From: Agriotes lineatus
Taxonomy: Eukaryota; Arthropoda; Insecta; Coleoptera; Elateridae
Reading direction: 5' to 3'
NCBI GenBank assembly: GCA_940337035.1
Contig: CALNHX010000266.1
Span: 1-64,000 of the forward strand
Length of the DNA: 64,000 nt
A model generated the notes under the pieces. That model ran no database searches, was not told the DNA's origin, and saw nothing but the letters and a program-made list of their open reading frames with translations. Shown here in pieces: positions 55,299 through 64,000 of this stretch (position 1 is its first letter; each line of letters opens with the position of its first letter). The position numbers were made by a program, and so were the translations under genes.

Positions 55299-55561
55299 TT
55301 TTATTTGTTCCTCACTTGTAAACATCAATTTATCAAGTCACTGTATTCACCTTGAAAATGTTTCTTAACTGGCTAGCCAGTAAATTTTTTACTGGCTAGC
55401 CAGTTATATTTTACAAGCGTGCTCATAGATAAATGATAGCGTGCAAATCCAGAGTTGTCTTCCTTAGTATGTGTCATATTGATGAATTTAGTTGCTTGTC
55501 AATTTGACATTTTGAATAAATGGTGAATTTCTAGTTATTTACAAGTGAGGAACAAATAAAA
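55299..55561. mobile_element. Small TIR element with perfect 24-bp ends
   Basis: The left end reads TTTTATTTGTTCCTCACTTG plus TAAA; the exact reverse complement closes the element at 55538-55561. The interior (55450-55495) shares CCAGAGTTGTCTTCCTTAGT with 12765-12790 in the first P element. It contains the double palindrome at 55367-55405. Confidence 0.7.
55367..55405. repeat. Double palindrome
   Basis: AACTGGCTAGCCAGTAAA then TTT then the complementary arm. Each arm itself contains the perfect 12-bp palindrome CTGGCTAGCCAG, so cruciforms can form at two scales. Confidence 0.9.
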
Positions 55562-57544
55562 CATTCAACAATACACGCGAAGTAACCATTTTTACTGGCT
55601 CAAGGATATGACAGGCTCGCCTAACGGCTCGCCAGTCATCCCCAATCCTATCGCCAGTAAAACCTGTTTTACCTGGCTTGTAATGTTAAATACTATTTAT
55701 GGGTATTTCGCCACACTACAAATTGAAAATGTAAAAATCATTTCTTCAAACCACAGCAGCCTGTTAACAGTGATCATTTCTGCCGTTTAAGAAAAGGAGC
55801 AGTGCCTTCTGTATTCGTTAGTTTCATGAATGTAAAGCTTTCCTTTAATATTAAAAATAATTTTTATTTTGGAAAGATGCATCTTCGGAAAAGTCTGCTG
55901 AAACTCAAAATTTCACCAATAATTATGACAATGGATTGGAGTTCTTTGCTTCCTCTGTAAACATTGATTACCATGCAAGATATACTGCTCTTACTGTAGA
56001 GCTAGAACAACTAAAGGAAAAACGTCAAAGGTGTGTGTCTGAACTGAGAAATATAAAACAATATGTAAATTTTACAGTTTTTGAATCTATAAAAGAAATT
56101 ATTTAATTAGATAATTTCGATGAAAAGGCAGTATTCTTGATGAACTGTATGAGAAATTATAAGAAACCAAAACCAAAATGGTCAGAACTATCTGTAACAA
56201 TGTGTACAGTTTGGAGATTGTGTTTAACCAACGGATACCACTTATTATGTCGGAAAAATGTGCTAGCCTTACTATCAAAAATTCAAAGTTCAATGGGGCA
56301 AATGAACTAATCAAGGAAAGTCTACATTCAGAAATATCTGTACTTAAACATCCAGTAGAAAGAAAAAATACTCTACAACCAAACGGAAGATCATATTTAT
56401 GGTCTTGATACCTGCGATACAAATTCTATTACACCATCACCAAGAATTGCTAGCAAAATGTTGTGTTTTTTATACATGGACTGTCGACAAAATTCACAAT
56501 TCCAGTTGGATATTTCTTCCATGTTTCATTAACCACTGATACATTGTACTCGCTAACTTTGAGAGTATTGCAACTTGTAACTGATTGTGGTTTTGTTGCA
56601 TTATGACTGGTCACGGACAATTTTTCATCTAATGTCGCACTTTTTAAAATGTTAAGTGGGAGATCAATTAGAAATTCCATTGAGCATCCTTTTCTTTCGC
56701 CAATGCCACTATTTTTGCCATTCGATTATTGTCATTCTTTAAAAAATGCCAAAAATGTGCTTATTTATTCCTCGAATAGTAAAATTACTTCAACGTATTT
56801 GAAATTATTATATAAGTTACGAAACGGATTTCCAGTTAAACCGGTTCGATATTTAACAAGAATGCATTTATATCCCACCAATTTTTAAAAGATGAATGTT
56901 CTGCGACAGTGACTAGTTCATTTAAATTTTTGAAAAAATCCGGAGACAATAATTTTCTTAATGTTGATGCTACACTAACATACATGGAGAATATTTATGT
57001 TTTCCAAATACACAACGTTTCAAACAAAAGTCAATACATTTGTTCCTTGGATAGCAGCATTTCACCTTACGTTCATGTGTCGGGTGAACGTCTTCATTAG
57101 TTGCATTTAACTTTTCTAAATTATACAGACGAAATACAAAATAGCTCCAGTAGCATGGGATTACCAGGATTGACAAAGGAAACCGCACACGCTCTAAAAT
57201 TCACATCAGAAAATACTTATTTATGCATAAAATTTCTTCTTGAGCAAGCTGGCTTCTATTATGTATTAACACAAGCATTCAGTTCTAATGCAGTTGAAGC
57301 AACTTTCTCTCATATACGACTAACAGACTGATCCAATGACGCTACAGATGCCCGAACAGCAGAATATGCACTAAGGCAAATTTTACGCCGTGAAATAGTT
57401 AAATCAAATGACAGTTCAAATACCGCAGAACAGTTTAGTTTTTTATTAGTAGTATTGGCCAACTGTCATCTCTCACAACAGCATCATCAATAGCGAAGCA
57501 TTGGCTATGCGGAAAGTTTACCGAATCTCAATTTATCGAACGCA

Positions 57545-57675
57545 GTTGACCGAACTCAAATGATCGAAAATCAGTTTATCGAAAACGCAATTAATCGAAT
57601 GGCAATTTATCGAATCACAATTAATCGAAACGCAATTTATCGAATCACAATTAATCGAATGGCAATTTATCGAAT
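57545..57675. repeat. ATCGAA minisatellite, about 18-bp period
   Basis: Alternating units of the type CAATTTATCGAATCA and CAATTAATCGAATGG, about seven units with CACAATTAATCGAA / CGCAATTTATCGAA variants. No coding. Spacers between the repeated words are themselves repeated, so this is not a CRISPR array. Confidence 0.85.
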
Positions 57676-58161
57676 CGTAAATCTAAAATTGTAAAATAAA
57701 TACTACTGTAAAGCCTGTTAACGTTACTAAGAAGAACACCACGTGGAGGTCGGCTTACTAGTCTTCCTTTTTAATATATTTGTTAATTTTTAAGTTTTAA
57801 TTTAAGATAATTCGAATCTCAACGGTTAAGATTGGAGTATTGGTACCATTATAGACCTACAATTGCATTTTTTCTCCGAACTGTATTATTCTGACTATTC
57901 AATTCACCTGTCATCTGTCAAAAAGTGACCAATGAAAATCCAGAATTTGACATTTCTTGACCAATCAAAAAAATATCAGCGGATATACCTTCCTAGAAGG
58001 TATTCAAGTGAATATTTTAAACAAATGTGATTTTTATTAGCAAAAGTCAATATTAGTGTTCTGTTACTATAGAAATTGTGTAGTTTGTTGCTAGATTTAC
58101 TGAAAACTAATTTGAAAAGTAGTTTAGTTCATTGAATAGTCCCTCGAATTCCATTCTCAGC
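57676..58161. other. Gene-free stretch
   Basis: No recognisable frame. AT-rich sequence between the minisatellite and the next hairpin. Confidence 0.5.
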
Positions 58162-58310
58162 CAAAGTTAAGTAGAATATTTTTGCGATGGTATCACTACT
58201 CATGTCCATTGCGCTTAGGGTTATGACTCGTGCTAGCGCACTCATGCTAACTGAACCTAAGCGCAATGGACATTCGTGATACCAGAGCAAAAATATTCGA
58301 CATAACTTTG
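58162..58310. repeat. 149-bp snap-back hairpin
   Basis: CAAAGTTAAGTAGAATATTT and the complement of AAATATTCGACATAACTTTG form the base. GGTATCACTACT / CGTGATACC and TGTCCATTGCGCTTAGG / CCTAAGCGCAATGGACA form the stem. The loop is about 35 bases, TTATGACTCGTGCTAGCGCA onward. Confidence 0.85.
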
Positions 58311-58427
58311 ACTACTCATGGTATTATAAGTGAAAATACTTGAACTGCAAGAATTCTTTCTTTTGTAAAATTATTTCGGTAATTATCGTTAAGCGCAGTA
58401 TAATTACTTACTAGTGGTTCAAATTTC

Positions 58428-58690
58428 TTGTTTCTTATGGAAGAATATTCATTTTCTATTTTTACTTTAAGTGAAGTGCAACTCAAATTTGACACAATGC
58501 CTTTAGAATTTATAAATAGTGAAAAGGGCAAGAAAAAATTGCATGTAGACCGACATTTATATTACCAAGTTAAGAAAGCTGATACGACAATTTACTGGAG
58601 ATGTGAAAACTACAAAAGGACAAAATGTGGTGCTCGTGTTATTACAATCGACGATGAAGTGAGTAAACAAGTGACAATAATAGGGAGTTA
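58428..58690 (+). pseudogene. FLYWCH-type zinc finger fragment
   Basis: The frame contains PLEFINSEKGKKKLHVDRHL, YYQVKKADTTIYWRCENYKR and TKCGARVIT, matching a FLYWCH finger (F-x-x-S-x-K-G, Y-x-x, Y-W-R-C, K-C-x-A-R) except that the final His is not reached. FLYWCH fingers commonly start MULE transposases, and a MULE lies at 45.4-47.7 kb. The frame is cut off exactly at the left end of the Harbinger element at 58691, and the rest is not on the other side. Confidence 0.7.
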
Positions 58691-58910
58691 GGACAACGCT
58701 GTTTATCGGTATCCGTATTGCAATACGTTTGCCTCCGCCCACTTTACGTATCTTTGTGCGGATACGTTTAACCTTGACGATAAACCGACGTAAGAAACTC
58801 AACGTTACGCCTGGCGTATTTGAGCTTCGAACGTTGGTGTATGGCAGAAAGTGAGGTTCAGTTTGTGTTTGCATCGTGGCCTTGTCTTGTCTTGTAAAAG
58901 TTGAGTTAAA

Positions 58911-59961
58911 ATGTTTAAACAGAGAAAACCGAATGAAAATGAAACTAGCAGTAGTAGCAGTAGCTGTGCAAACGGGGTAAGTACCTACCATTTCTGTGGA
59001 TTGTGTTATTTGTATCATAATCATAATTCGGTGATGTTACAATGCACAATAGTAGTAAACGTTTTTTCAACCTTAGGCTGCACCATTATTTGTACCTCGG
59101 AAGGCGAAAACGTTTTTTAACCTTAATATGGATATCCATCTTATTCGCTTGTGTGTCGAGCTTAAATAACCCCTACCAATTGGGCAAGAGGCAATAGGAT
59201 TTCATTGTTGAAGACATGATCAAAACGTTCCATACCAAGTTTCATGTCAGAACATTGAGGAGAACTGCAAAATTACTTGAAAAGTTTCAGCAAGAACAGC
59301 TGTCATATAAGTGAGTGTTTAAAAGTAGAAATTTTTAGCATATCTTTTGAATTGCTTACACGATGTAGAACTGGTACCGAAGAGGAACATTCCGAGTTGG
59401 GTACTCTGTTAGACCAGCTAGGAGGATACATTGACGCCAATAATGTACCCATTACTCAGCAATGCAATGCTGATACGTTGGAGGGTGAAGATGACGATGA
59501 AGAGCATGAGGATCCACTTCTGATACCCCAGGAGGTAACACTGGCTACAACAGCAACACCGTGTGCTAATAAAGCCCAAAGCAGACGGGAAAAACAAATT
59601 GCCGATTTAGAAAGAGATGAACTTTTAGCTCAGACAGGTAATCATCATCACAGTGAAATGGTGTATAACGTGTTTGTATTTTATATAGCCGATAAAGCTC
59701 CAGGACCCCGAACATACAGGAAAAACCGCAGCACCCTGCAGCCCGAAGATGAGCTGATCAAAAGAAAGCAGGAGCTTGATCATGAACTTCAAGTAAAGCG
59801 TTTGAAATTAGAAGAGAAAAATGGAGATTGACGCTGAAATTCAACGTCAAAAACTGGCTTTGGAGAGTGACAGACTACAGTTTGAAAAAGACAAAATGAG
59901 GATTGCCGCAGCAGAAAATCCGCGACGCGCTATGCAGCAGCAACAAATGCAAAACTATTGA
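58911..59961 (+). pseudogene. Harbinger accessory (Myb-like) gene
   Basis: The first exon may be 58911-58976 (MFKQRKPNENETSSSSSSCA, then a GTAAGT donor). The next clear coding is 59340-59830: TEEEHSELGTLLDQLGGYID, an acidic EGEDDDEEHEDP, REKQIADLERDELL and the coiled coil DELIKRKQELDHELQVKRLK. A one-base frameshift near 59820 leads to MEIDAEIQRQKLALESDRLQ and FEKDKMRIAAAENP, ending at TGA 59961. A charged coiled-coil tail is typical of the partner that helps the Harbinger transposase bind DNA. The trihelix DNA-binding domain expected near the N-terminus is not visible, so it is deleted or decayed. Confidence 0.55.
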
Positions 59962-60320
59962 TGATGTTAGTTAAAAAATAAAAATAGATAATAATAAATA
60001 TGATAATACAAAATCCCAACAATCGTTGGAAAGATTTTTTGTACTCGTGACTTCAAAATTTATATTTTCCGGACATTCTCGATGCGCCGAAAATCACTTT
60101 TCCCGCACTGCAGTGCTTTTTATTTTGCAAAAAAACTAGGGCAATTGTGTTTTTTGTATTTTTTTATAATTGCCCCTCGTTGGTTTAATTGCGCCTGCAA
60201 ACACCAGAGGCGCTGTAAACGTCGACAAAAGCTAACAGGTGCGTAGGATTCGTATAAAAGTTTAGTGATTGGTGCTGTCAACTCAGTAAAGTAGTAAAAC
60301 ACTATAGTATATTGTGTTAA

Positions 60321-60420
60321 GAGCTGAAAGTGCATTCTTGCCGCTTGCGCATGAATATTGCTGGTTGAGGCAAAGCCGAAACCAGCAATCATGCAAAAGC
60401 GGCAAGCGCACTTTTAGCTC
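60321..60420. repeat. 100-bp snap-back hairpin
   Basis: GAGCTGAAAGTGC...TTGCCGCTTGCGCATG is mirrored by CATGCAAAAGCGGCAAGCGC...CTTTTAGCTC; the central arms TTGCTGGTT / AACCAGCAA surround GAGGCAAAGCCG. Confidence 0.8.
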
Positions 60421-60802
60421 GAAATATACATACTAGTTTTTCGACGACTGAGCATATTATTAATGGAAAATATCATATTTCATTTTATTGCAAATATTAA
60501 TTGACAATCAAGTTAACATTACTCGCGCAGTCTATTAGAATGTGACGCGATTATTTCGACAAATGACGGGCATTGTCAAGGAAACATTCGGACGTGCCTA
60601 CCTATTTTGTTAACGCGGAAACCCAAAACGCTCGGCGAGCGGCAAAAAGATGAAAACGCACGCTCAGCGGCAAATGTCAACTTTCTGTTGTCAAATGACA
60701 GTGAGAAAAATCTACTTTCGATGTCAGTCGTCGAAAAAGAATATTTTTTATTTTTTAAAATATTTACAGTTATTTGTTACAAAAAACATTATACCTTATT
60801 TT

Positions 60803-60865
60803 TTCGGGAAGAATTTTCCCGAATTCGCAAACAAAGTGATCATTCGGGAAAATTACCTTCCCGAA
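60803..60865. repeat. 63-bp hairpin
   Basis: TTCGGGAAGAATTTTCCCGA pairs with TTCGGGAAAATTACCTTCCC-type sequence ending CCGAA; loop CGCAAACAAAGTGATC. It lies just beyond the transposase stop codon region. Confidence 0.75.
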
Positions 60866-60901
60866 CTTGTTTCGGAAGACTTTTGGTAATAATAATAAAC
60901 T

Positions 60902-62395
60902 CTATTCTAAATATTCCTGAATACTAGGCGGTAAACACTGGAAATACTCAGAAACTTGGCTTCCATTCATACATATGCGGCAGTTTACTAAAAATGCTGC
61001 AATATAATACTGCATTTTTACATGTTGCAGGTACAGCTTTTGGTTTTTTTTTAAATCAACGAACGCAAATAATAACTATCTTCCCAAAACCGTATTCAAC
61101 ACTCACACGTAAACTTGACATGTCTTTGTTGAATAAGTGTTGCCGCTCATTTAAGCGTTGTTGATATTTATAGCCGACTTTAATGTACTGAGAGTTGGAG
61201 TAACATGGATCACCAAATAAGGCATAGTTCGTTGCAGGTCTAACAAAAACATTTTCCATTTCTCATCGGAGATTACTCAAATTTAGAATGGCAGCATCGT
61301 GTCTTCGTCCAATAAATGGACCATTGAGTCGACCAATTAAACCATTCGGAAAGATAACACTTTCGTATTTAAGAACATGTTTTTTATAACCACTATAAAA
61401 ATCGCGTTGTCTGTATGCTGGCCTACATATGGCTCTGGTGGTGCCATCAATAAATCCAAGAATATTTGGGTACCATGAACCTGCTTCTATACAACATTAA
61501 AATTATTTTTTTCTATAGCACATGTTAAAGTGTGCTTTTATCAACTCAACAAAAGGTCAAGTTTTACTTTAACAGCAAGGGTAGATAAATTAGCACTTTA
61601 ACATCAAGGATAGATAAAGTAATTTAATTTTCTAACTTTTGTTTAAATTAAACATGACAGCTTCGTATTATCGTAGCAACCCAATCTAGCTACTGACATT
61701 TTGAAATGTGATTGACTGTCATTATTTTCTTTTGAAATTGCTAAAGTTCTTGCTATAGAAAAAAATATTGTATTATACACGACGATAAAGTTATTTCTAT
61801 CCACTCTTGAATCATTAACGTCTCGACTTCGTCTCGACGTTAAACGCTTCACTCGTGGATAAAATTTAACTTTATCGTCTTGTATAATAAATTACTATTA
61901 TATCAATATTTTACGGATTTGCCAATTATTACAAACTTCTTGGGAAAATTCTTCCAATCTGTTTAATATCCACGGTTGTTGCAATGACTGAAGACGGTGC
62001 TTGTGACCAACATATATAAATTTCAGCATGTAATTAAAAATTCTGGAAACGCTTGATGGATCTCTATGGAAAAGTTTCAGTAAAAAACATAATCTATTTG
62101 GATAGCTTAAACGTCGCAGCAAAATGCATAATCCTTCTATTCCTGCAACCAATTAGTGAATACTGTACTTTTTAATCACTATTGGATTAAGCTCACTGAC
62201 CTGTACATTTACTTCTACGCACATTAAATGTTTGTGGAATCTTTAATAGCTTCAGAAGTGTATACAGTTGTAATTTTGTAAACCGAAACAGATTCTGTGC
62301 ATCGTCATCAGTCCACTCTGATAGTTTAAATGACTTATTAGGGCTGTAACTACAAAACCGGTTACGTTTTTTGTTTCGCTTTTTGCGGATAATTT
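60902..62395 (-). pseudogene. Harbinger transposase with introns, close to intact
   Basis: Minus-strand exons: about 62395-62201 (KLSEWTDDDAQNLFRFTKLQ, LKLLKIPQTFNVRRSKCTG), 62142 to about 61908 (GIEGLCILLRRLSYPNRLCF, FHRDPSSVSRIFNYML) and about 61495-60902. The first intron (62200-62143, GTCAGT...TTGCAG, 58 bp) joins CTG to GIEGL in frame. The second junction is probably an intron too (GTAAAA...TTGTATAG) and contains a hairpin MITE. Exon 3 holds NILGFIDGTTRAI (first Asp), QRDFYSGYKKHVLKY, IGRLNGPFIGRRHDAAILN, LFGDPCYSN (second Asp), MSSLRVSVEYGFGKI (Glu) and a full C-terminus. Defects are one TGA at 61262-61264, one frameshift near 61066 and no clear start Met. It is the best-preserved transposase here besides Tc1. 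Confidence 0.8.
61771..61889. repeat. 119-bp snap-back hairpin in the transposase intron
   Basis: TATTATACACGACGATAAAG pairs with CTTTATCGTCTTGTATAATA. The inner arms include TATCCAC / GTGGATA and TTAACGTCTCGAC / GTCTCGACGTTAA. The loop motif is CTCGACTTCGTCTCGAC, with two same-strand CTCG words. Confidence 0.85.
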
Positions 62396-62702
62396 TTCAG
62401 TACTCCAGAGTTGTTATTACCCCAGACATACATATAATTTTCGCAGGGACGAATCTTAAATTTCTACACAGATATGTAAATCTCCATAAATTTCACAAGT
62501 TGGTACTTAATATTTACCTGTAAACCGTGTCATGCTTCTTTCCACTTTGTTTAAGTGTATCGCGTTATGTGAGGTTATGTATTGACAGTTGAACGTAAAG
62601 CGCCAGTTTAAAAACCTTGCGATTGAAAAGTGTCCCAACTAGAGATTCCGTATACGTATACGTAATACGGATAAACAGTGTTTGCCCTAACTGCCTAATA
62701 AC

Positions 62703-64000
62703 CATATCAATGATTCTGGCCAAAAATTTACCAAAATATTTGTGGGCCGAAGCGGTTAATACTACTGTTTATATTTTAAATCGAACAGGATCGAGTTGTG
62801 TAGACGGAAAGACGCCGTATGAACTTTTCACTGGAAAGACTGCGCATTTAAATACATTTCATGTCTTTGGTAATGACTGTTACGTGCATCTACCAAATGA
62901 AAGACGGAAGAAGTGGGATGCAAAGGGGAAGCTTGGTGTATTTGTGGGCTACTCAGATGGTATGGATGGTTTTCGTATCTGGATAAAATCAAAAAATCGG
63001 GTGGTAAGAAGTAAAAGTATTGTTTTTACACCCGAAGTTCCAGGAAAAACGCTGGAATTATTTACAACCGAAATAAACGACGATAATCATTCAGAAGAGG
63101 TAGAAGATGAGCCTGAGCCTGACAGCTCTGTTGAAGCTAAACCTGTACCAGGTTTGACTGATGTAACTGAAAGACTTGACAAGACCAGAACGTTGCGAGA
63201 TCGATCAGCTATACAACCTCCAAATCGTTTAATTGAAACAATGTTGGCTGAAGTGGACGAACCAAAAAGTTATGCTGAAGCAGTTGAGTCGGCGGAGCAA
63301 GTGCATTGGAATGCGGCCATGAAAGAGGAAATGGAGGCACTGGAGGAAAATTCAACCTGGACCTTGGTCGAATTACCGGTGGGTCGCAGAGCTATTTTTA
63401 ATCGCTGGGTGTACCGCATAAAAAGGATTGCTGACGGTGAAGTAGATCGGTATAAAGCCCGACTTGTTGTCCGAGGTTTTAGTTAACGTGAGGGGATTGA
63501 TTACATCGAAACGTTCAGTCCTGTAGCTCGTTTCGATACTGTACGAACAGCTCTGAGCATTGCAGCTAATGAAAATCTACAGTTAGCGCAATTCGATGTC
63601 AAGACAGCCTTTCTCAACGGCATTATTGATAAAGAAATATATATGGAACAACCCGAGGGATTTCGCGACGGAACCAATTGTGTCTGTAAACTTCACAAGA
63701 GCCTGTATGGTTTGAAGCAATCACCAAGATGTTGGAATAAACGTTTCAAGGATGTTTTGTTCACTTTTGGACTTCGTGAAAGTGCTGCGGACCCATGTTT
63801 ATTTTACCGTACTTCTGGTCAGAATAAGTTAATAGTAGTATTGTACGTTGATGATGGACTGGTTTTCGCGACACGACAAACTGATGTAGACGAATTTCTG
63901 TGTAAGTTAGAAGCAGAATTTAAGATGACTGTCGTGCCAGTAGGAAACTTTCTAGGCATATCAATCGAACAAAACAGTGATGGTTCAATTTTTATCCACC
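62703..64000 (+). pseudogene. Copia retrotransposon pol, integrase tail to RT, cut by window edge
   Basis: The end of integrase: LAKNLPKYLWAEAVNTTVYI, LNRTGSSCVDGKTPYELF and GVFVGYSDGMDGFRIW. A linker with acidic EEVEDEPEPDSS follows, then RT (RVT_2): WNAAMKEEMEALEENSTWTL, FNRWVYRIKRIADGEVDRYK, ARLVVRGFS, one in-frame TAA at 63484-63486 (normally Gln), then FDVKTAFLNGIIDKEIYMEQ (catalytic Asp), GLKQSPRCWN, LYVDDGLVFA (YVDD) and FLGISIEQ at the edge. Apart from the single stop the frame is open for about 430 codons, making it one of the younger elements here. The LTR, gag, protease and integrase core are missing on the left, where the Harbinger element abuts. Confidence 0.9.

Larger units (their letters stand above)
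55094..57480 (+). pseudogene. Third P/THAP-type transposase, heavily decayed
   Basis: A THAP-like start may lie at 55094 (MVRCFSCKNKKYPCFQLPSK). After a nested TIR element, a coiled-coil region (HARYTALTVELEQLKEKRQR, about 55975) and the catalytic region follow in mixed frames: ITPSPRIASKMLCFLY (about 56430), LTSHNATKPQS-type shadow frames excluded, FLPFDYCHSLKNAKNVL (56649-56888), TSTYLKLLYKLRNGFPVKPV and RYLTRMHLYPTNF, then VDATLTYMENIYVFQIHNVS (56909-57100), YICSLDSSISPYVHVSGERL, LPGLTKETAHALKFTSENTY and FSSNAVEATFSHIRL (57101-57331). It belongs to a different subgroup from the other two P elements. Stops and frameshifts are frequent. Confidence 0.72.
58691..62687. mobile_element. PIF/Harbinger element, nearly full length
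   Basis: Ends GGACAACGCTGTTTATCGGT on the left and, inverted from 62687, GGGCAAACACTGTTTATCCG, both continuing into TCCGTATT/CGTATTAC-type sequence. The flanks TTA (58688-58690) and TAA (62688-62690) fit the TWA target of the superfamily with one base different. It carries the two expected genes in convergent orientation: a Myb-like protein (plus) and a DDE transposase with an intron (minus). Three snap-back hairpins lie between or inside them. Length is 3,997 bp. Confidence 0.8.

Noticed and set aside
55608..55790. 60-codon ORF as a small gene
   Set aside because: No recognisable domain; it lies between a TIR element and the decayed P transposase, and its TGGCTCGCC words echo nearby palindromic repeats.
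57545..57675. CRISPR-like array
   Set aside because: The linkers between the repeated ATCGAA words are themselves near-identical, period is about 18 bp, and the context is a eukaryotic genome; it is a minisatellite.
60607..60927. Plus-strand ORFs of 79-106 codons
   Set aside because: They run through a hairpin and over the antisense of the Harbinger transposase C-terminus; no motif.

Overview
The window looks like a mobile-element-dense stretch of an arthropod, most likely insect, nuclear genome. It is strongly AT-rich with short introns (58-64 bp where visible). It contains a tRNA-derived SINE and decayed transposases of many eukaryotic families. I recognise no ordinary host gene; nearly every coding stretch is a transposon gene broken by stops, frameshifts or later insertions. 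The insect order is not resolved.

Layout. 1-5.5 kb is gene-poor with several hairpin repeats. 5.6-9.7 kb holds scraps of mariner, PIF/Harbinger, a hAT of the TTF-finger/DUF4371 type, and a DDE_Tnp_4 element. 10-11.9 kb has two copies of a palindrome-headed repeat and a non-autonomous hAT-like element. 11.93-17.31 kb is a P-superfamily element whose ends I can define by terminal inverted repeats and a flanking direct repeat; it carries a THAP exon, a three-exon Myb/SANT-like gene, an unrecognised ORF and a transposase tail. 18-27.6 kb is one Jockey/CR1-like LINE split by a BEL/Pao retrotransposon (LTRs and 5-bp target duplication visible), a piggyBac derivative (TTAA duplication) and other repeats. 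27.7-29.8 kb is a second hAT with a SINE in it. 29.9-33.6 kb is an R1-like LINE containing a Tc1 element that itself contains a Harbinger MITE.

34 kb has a tyrosine recombinase fragment. 35.8-43.9 kb is a pogo/Tigger element containing a 2.8-kb element that encodes a cysteine-rich (CXC-like) protein of a widespread but poorly characterised family; removing that element with one CAA duplication restores the Tigger frame. 44-45 kb is fold-back DNA. 45.4-47.7 kb is a Mutator-like (MULE) transposase with a SWIM-type region. 48.5-49.8 kb is a hairpin inserted in the loop of another hairpin. 49.8-57.5 kb holds LINE tails and two more P-type transposases. 58.69-62.69 kb is a nearly full-length PIF/Harbinger with two convergent genes. 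62.7-64 kb is Copia pol, running off the window.

The genes do not form a host pathway. What links them is insertion history: several junctions show the exact order in which elements entered each other. A second theme is the number of long snap-back hairpins (at least ten), several with two same-strand CGAG (or CTCG) words in the apical loop.
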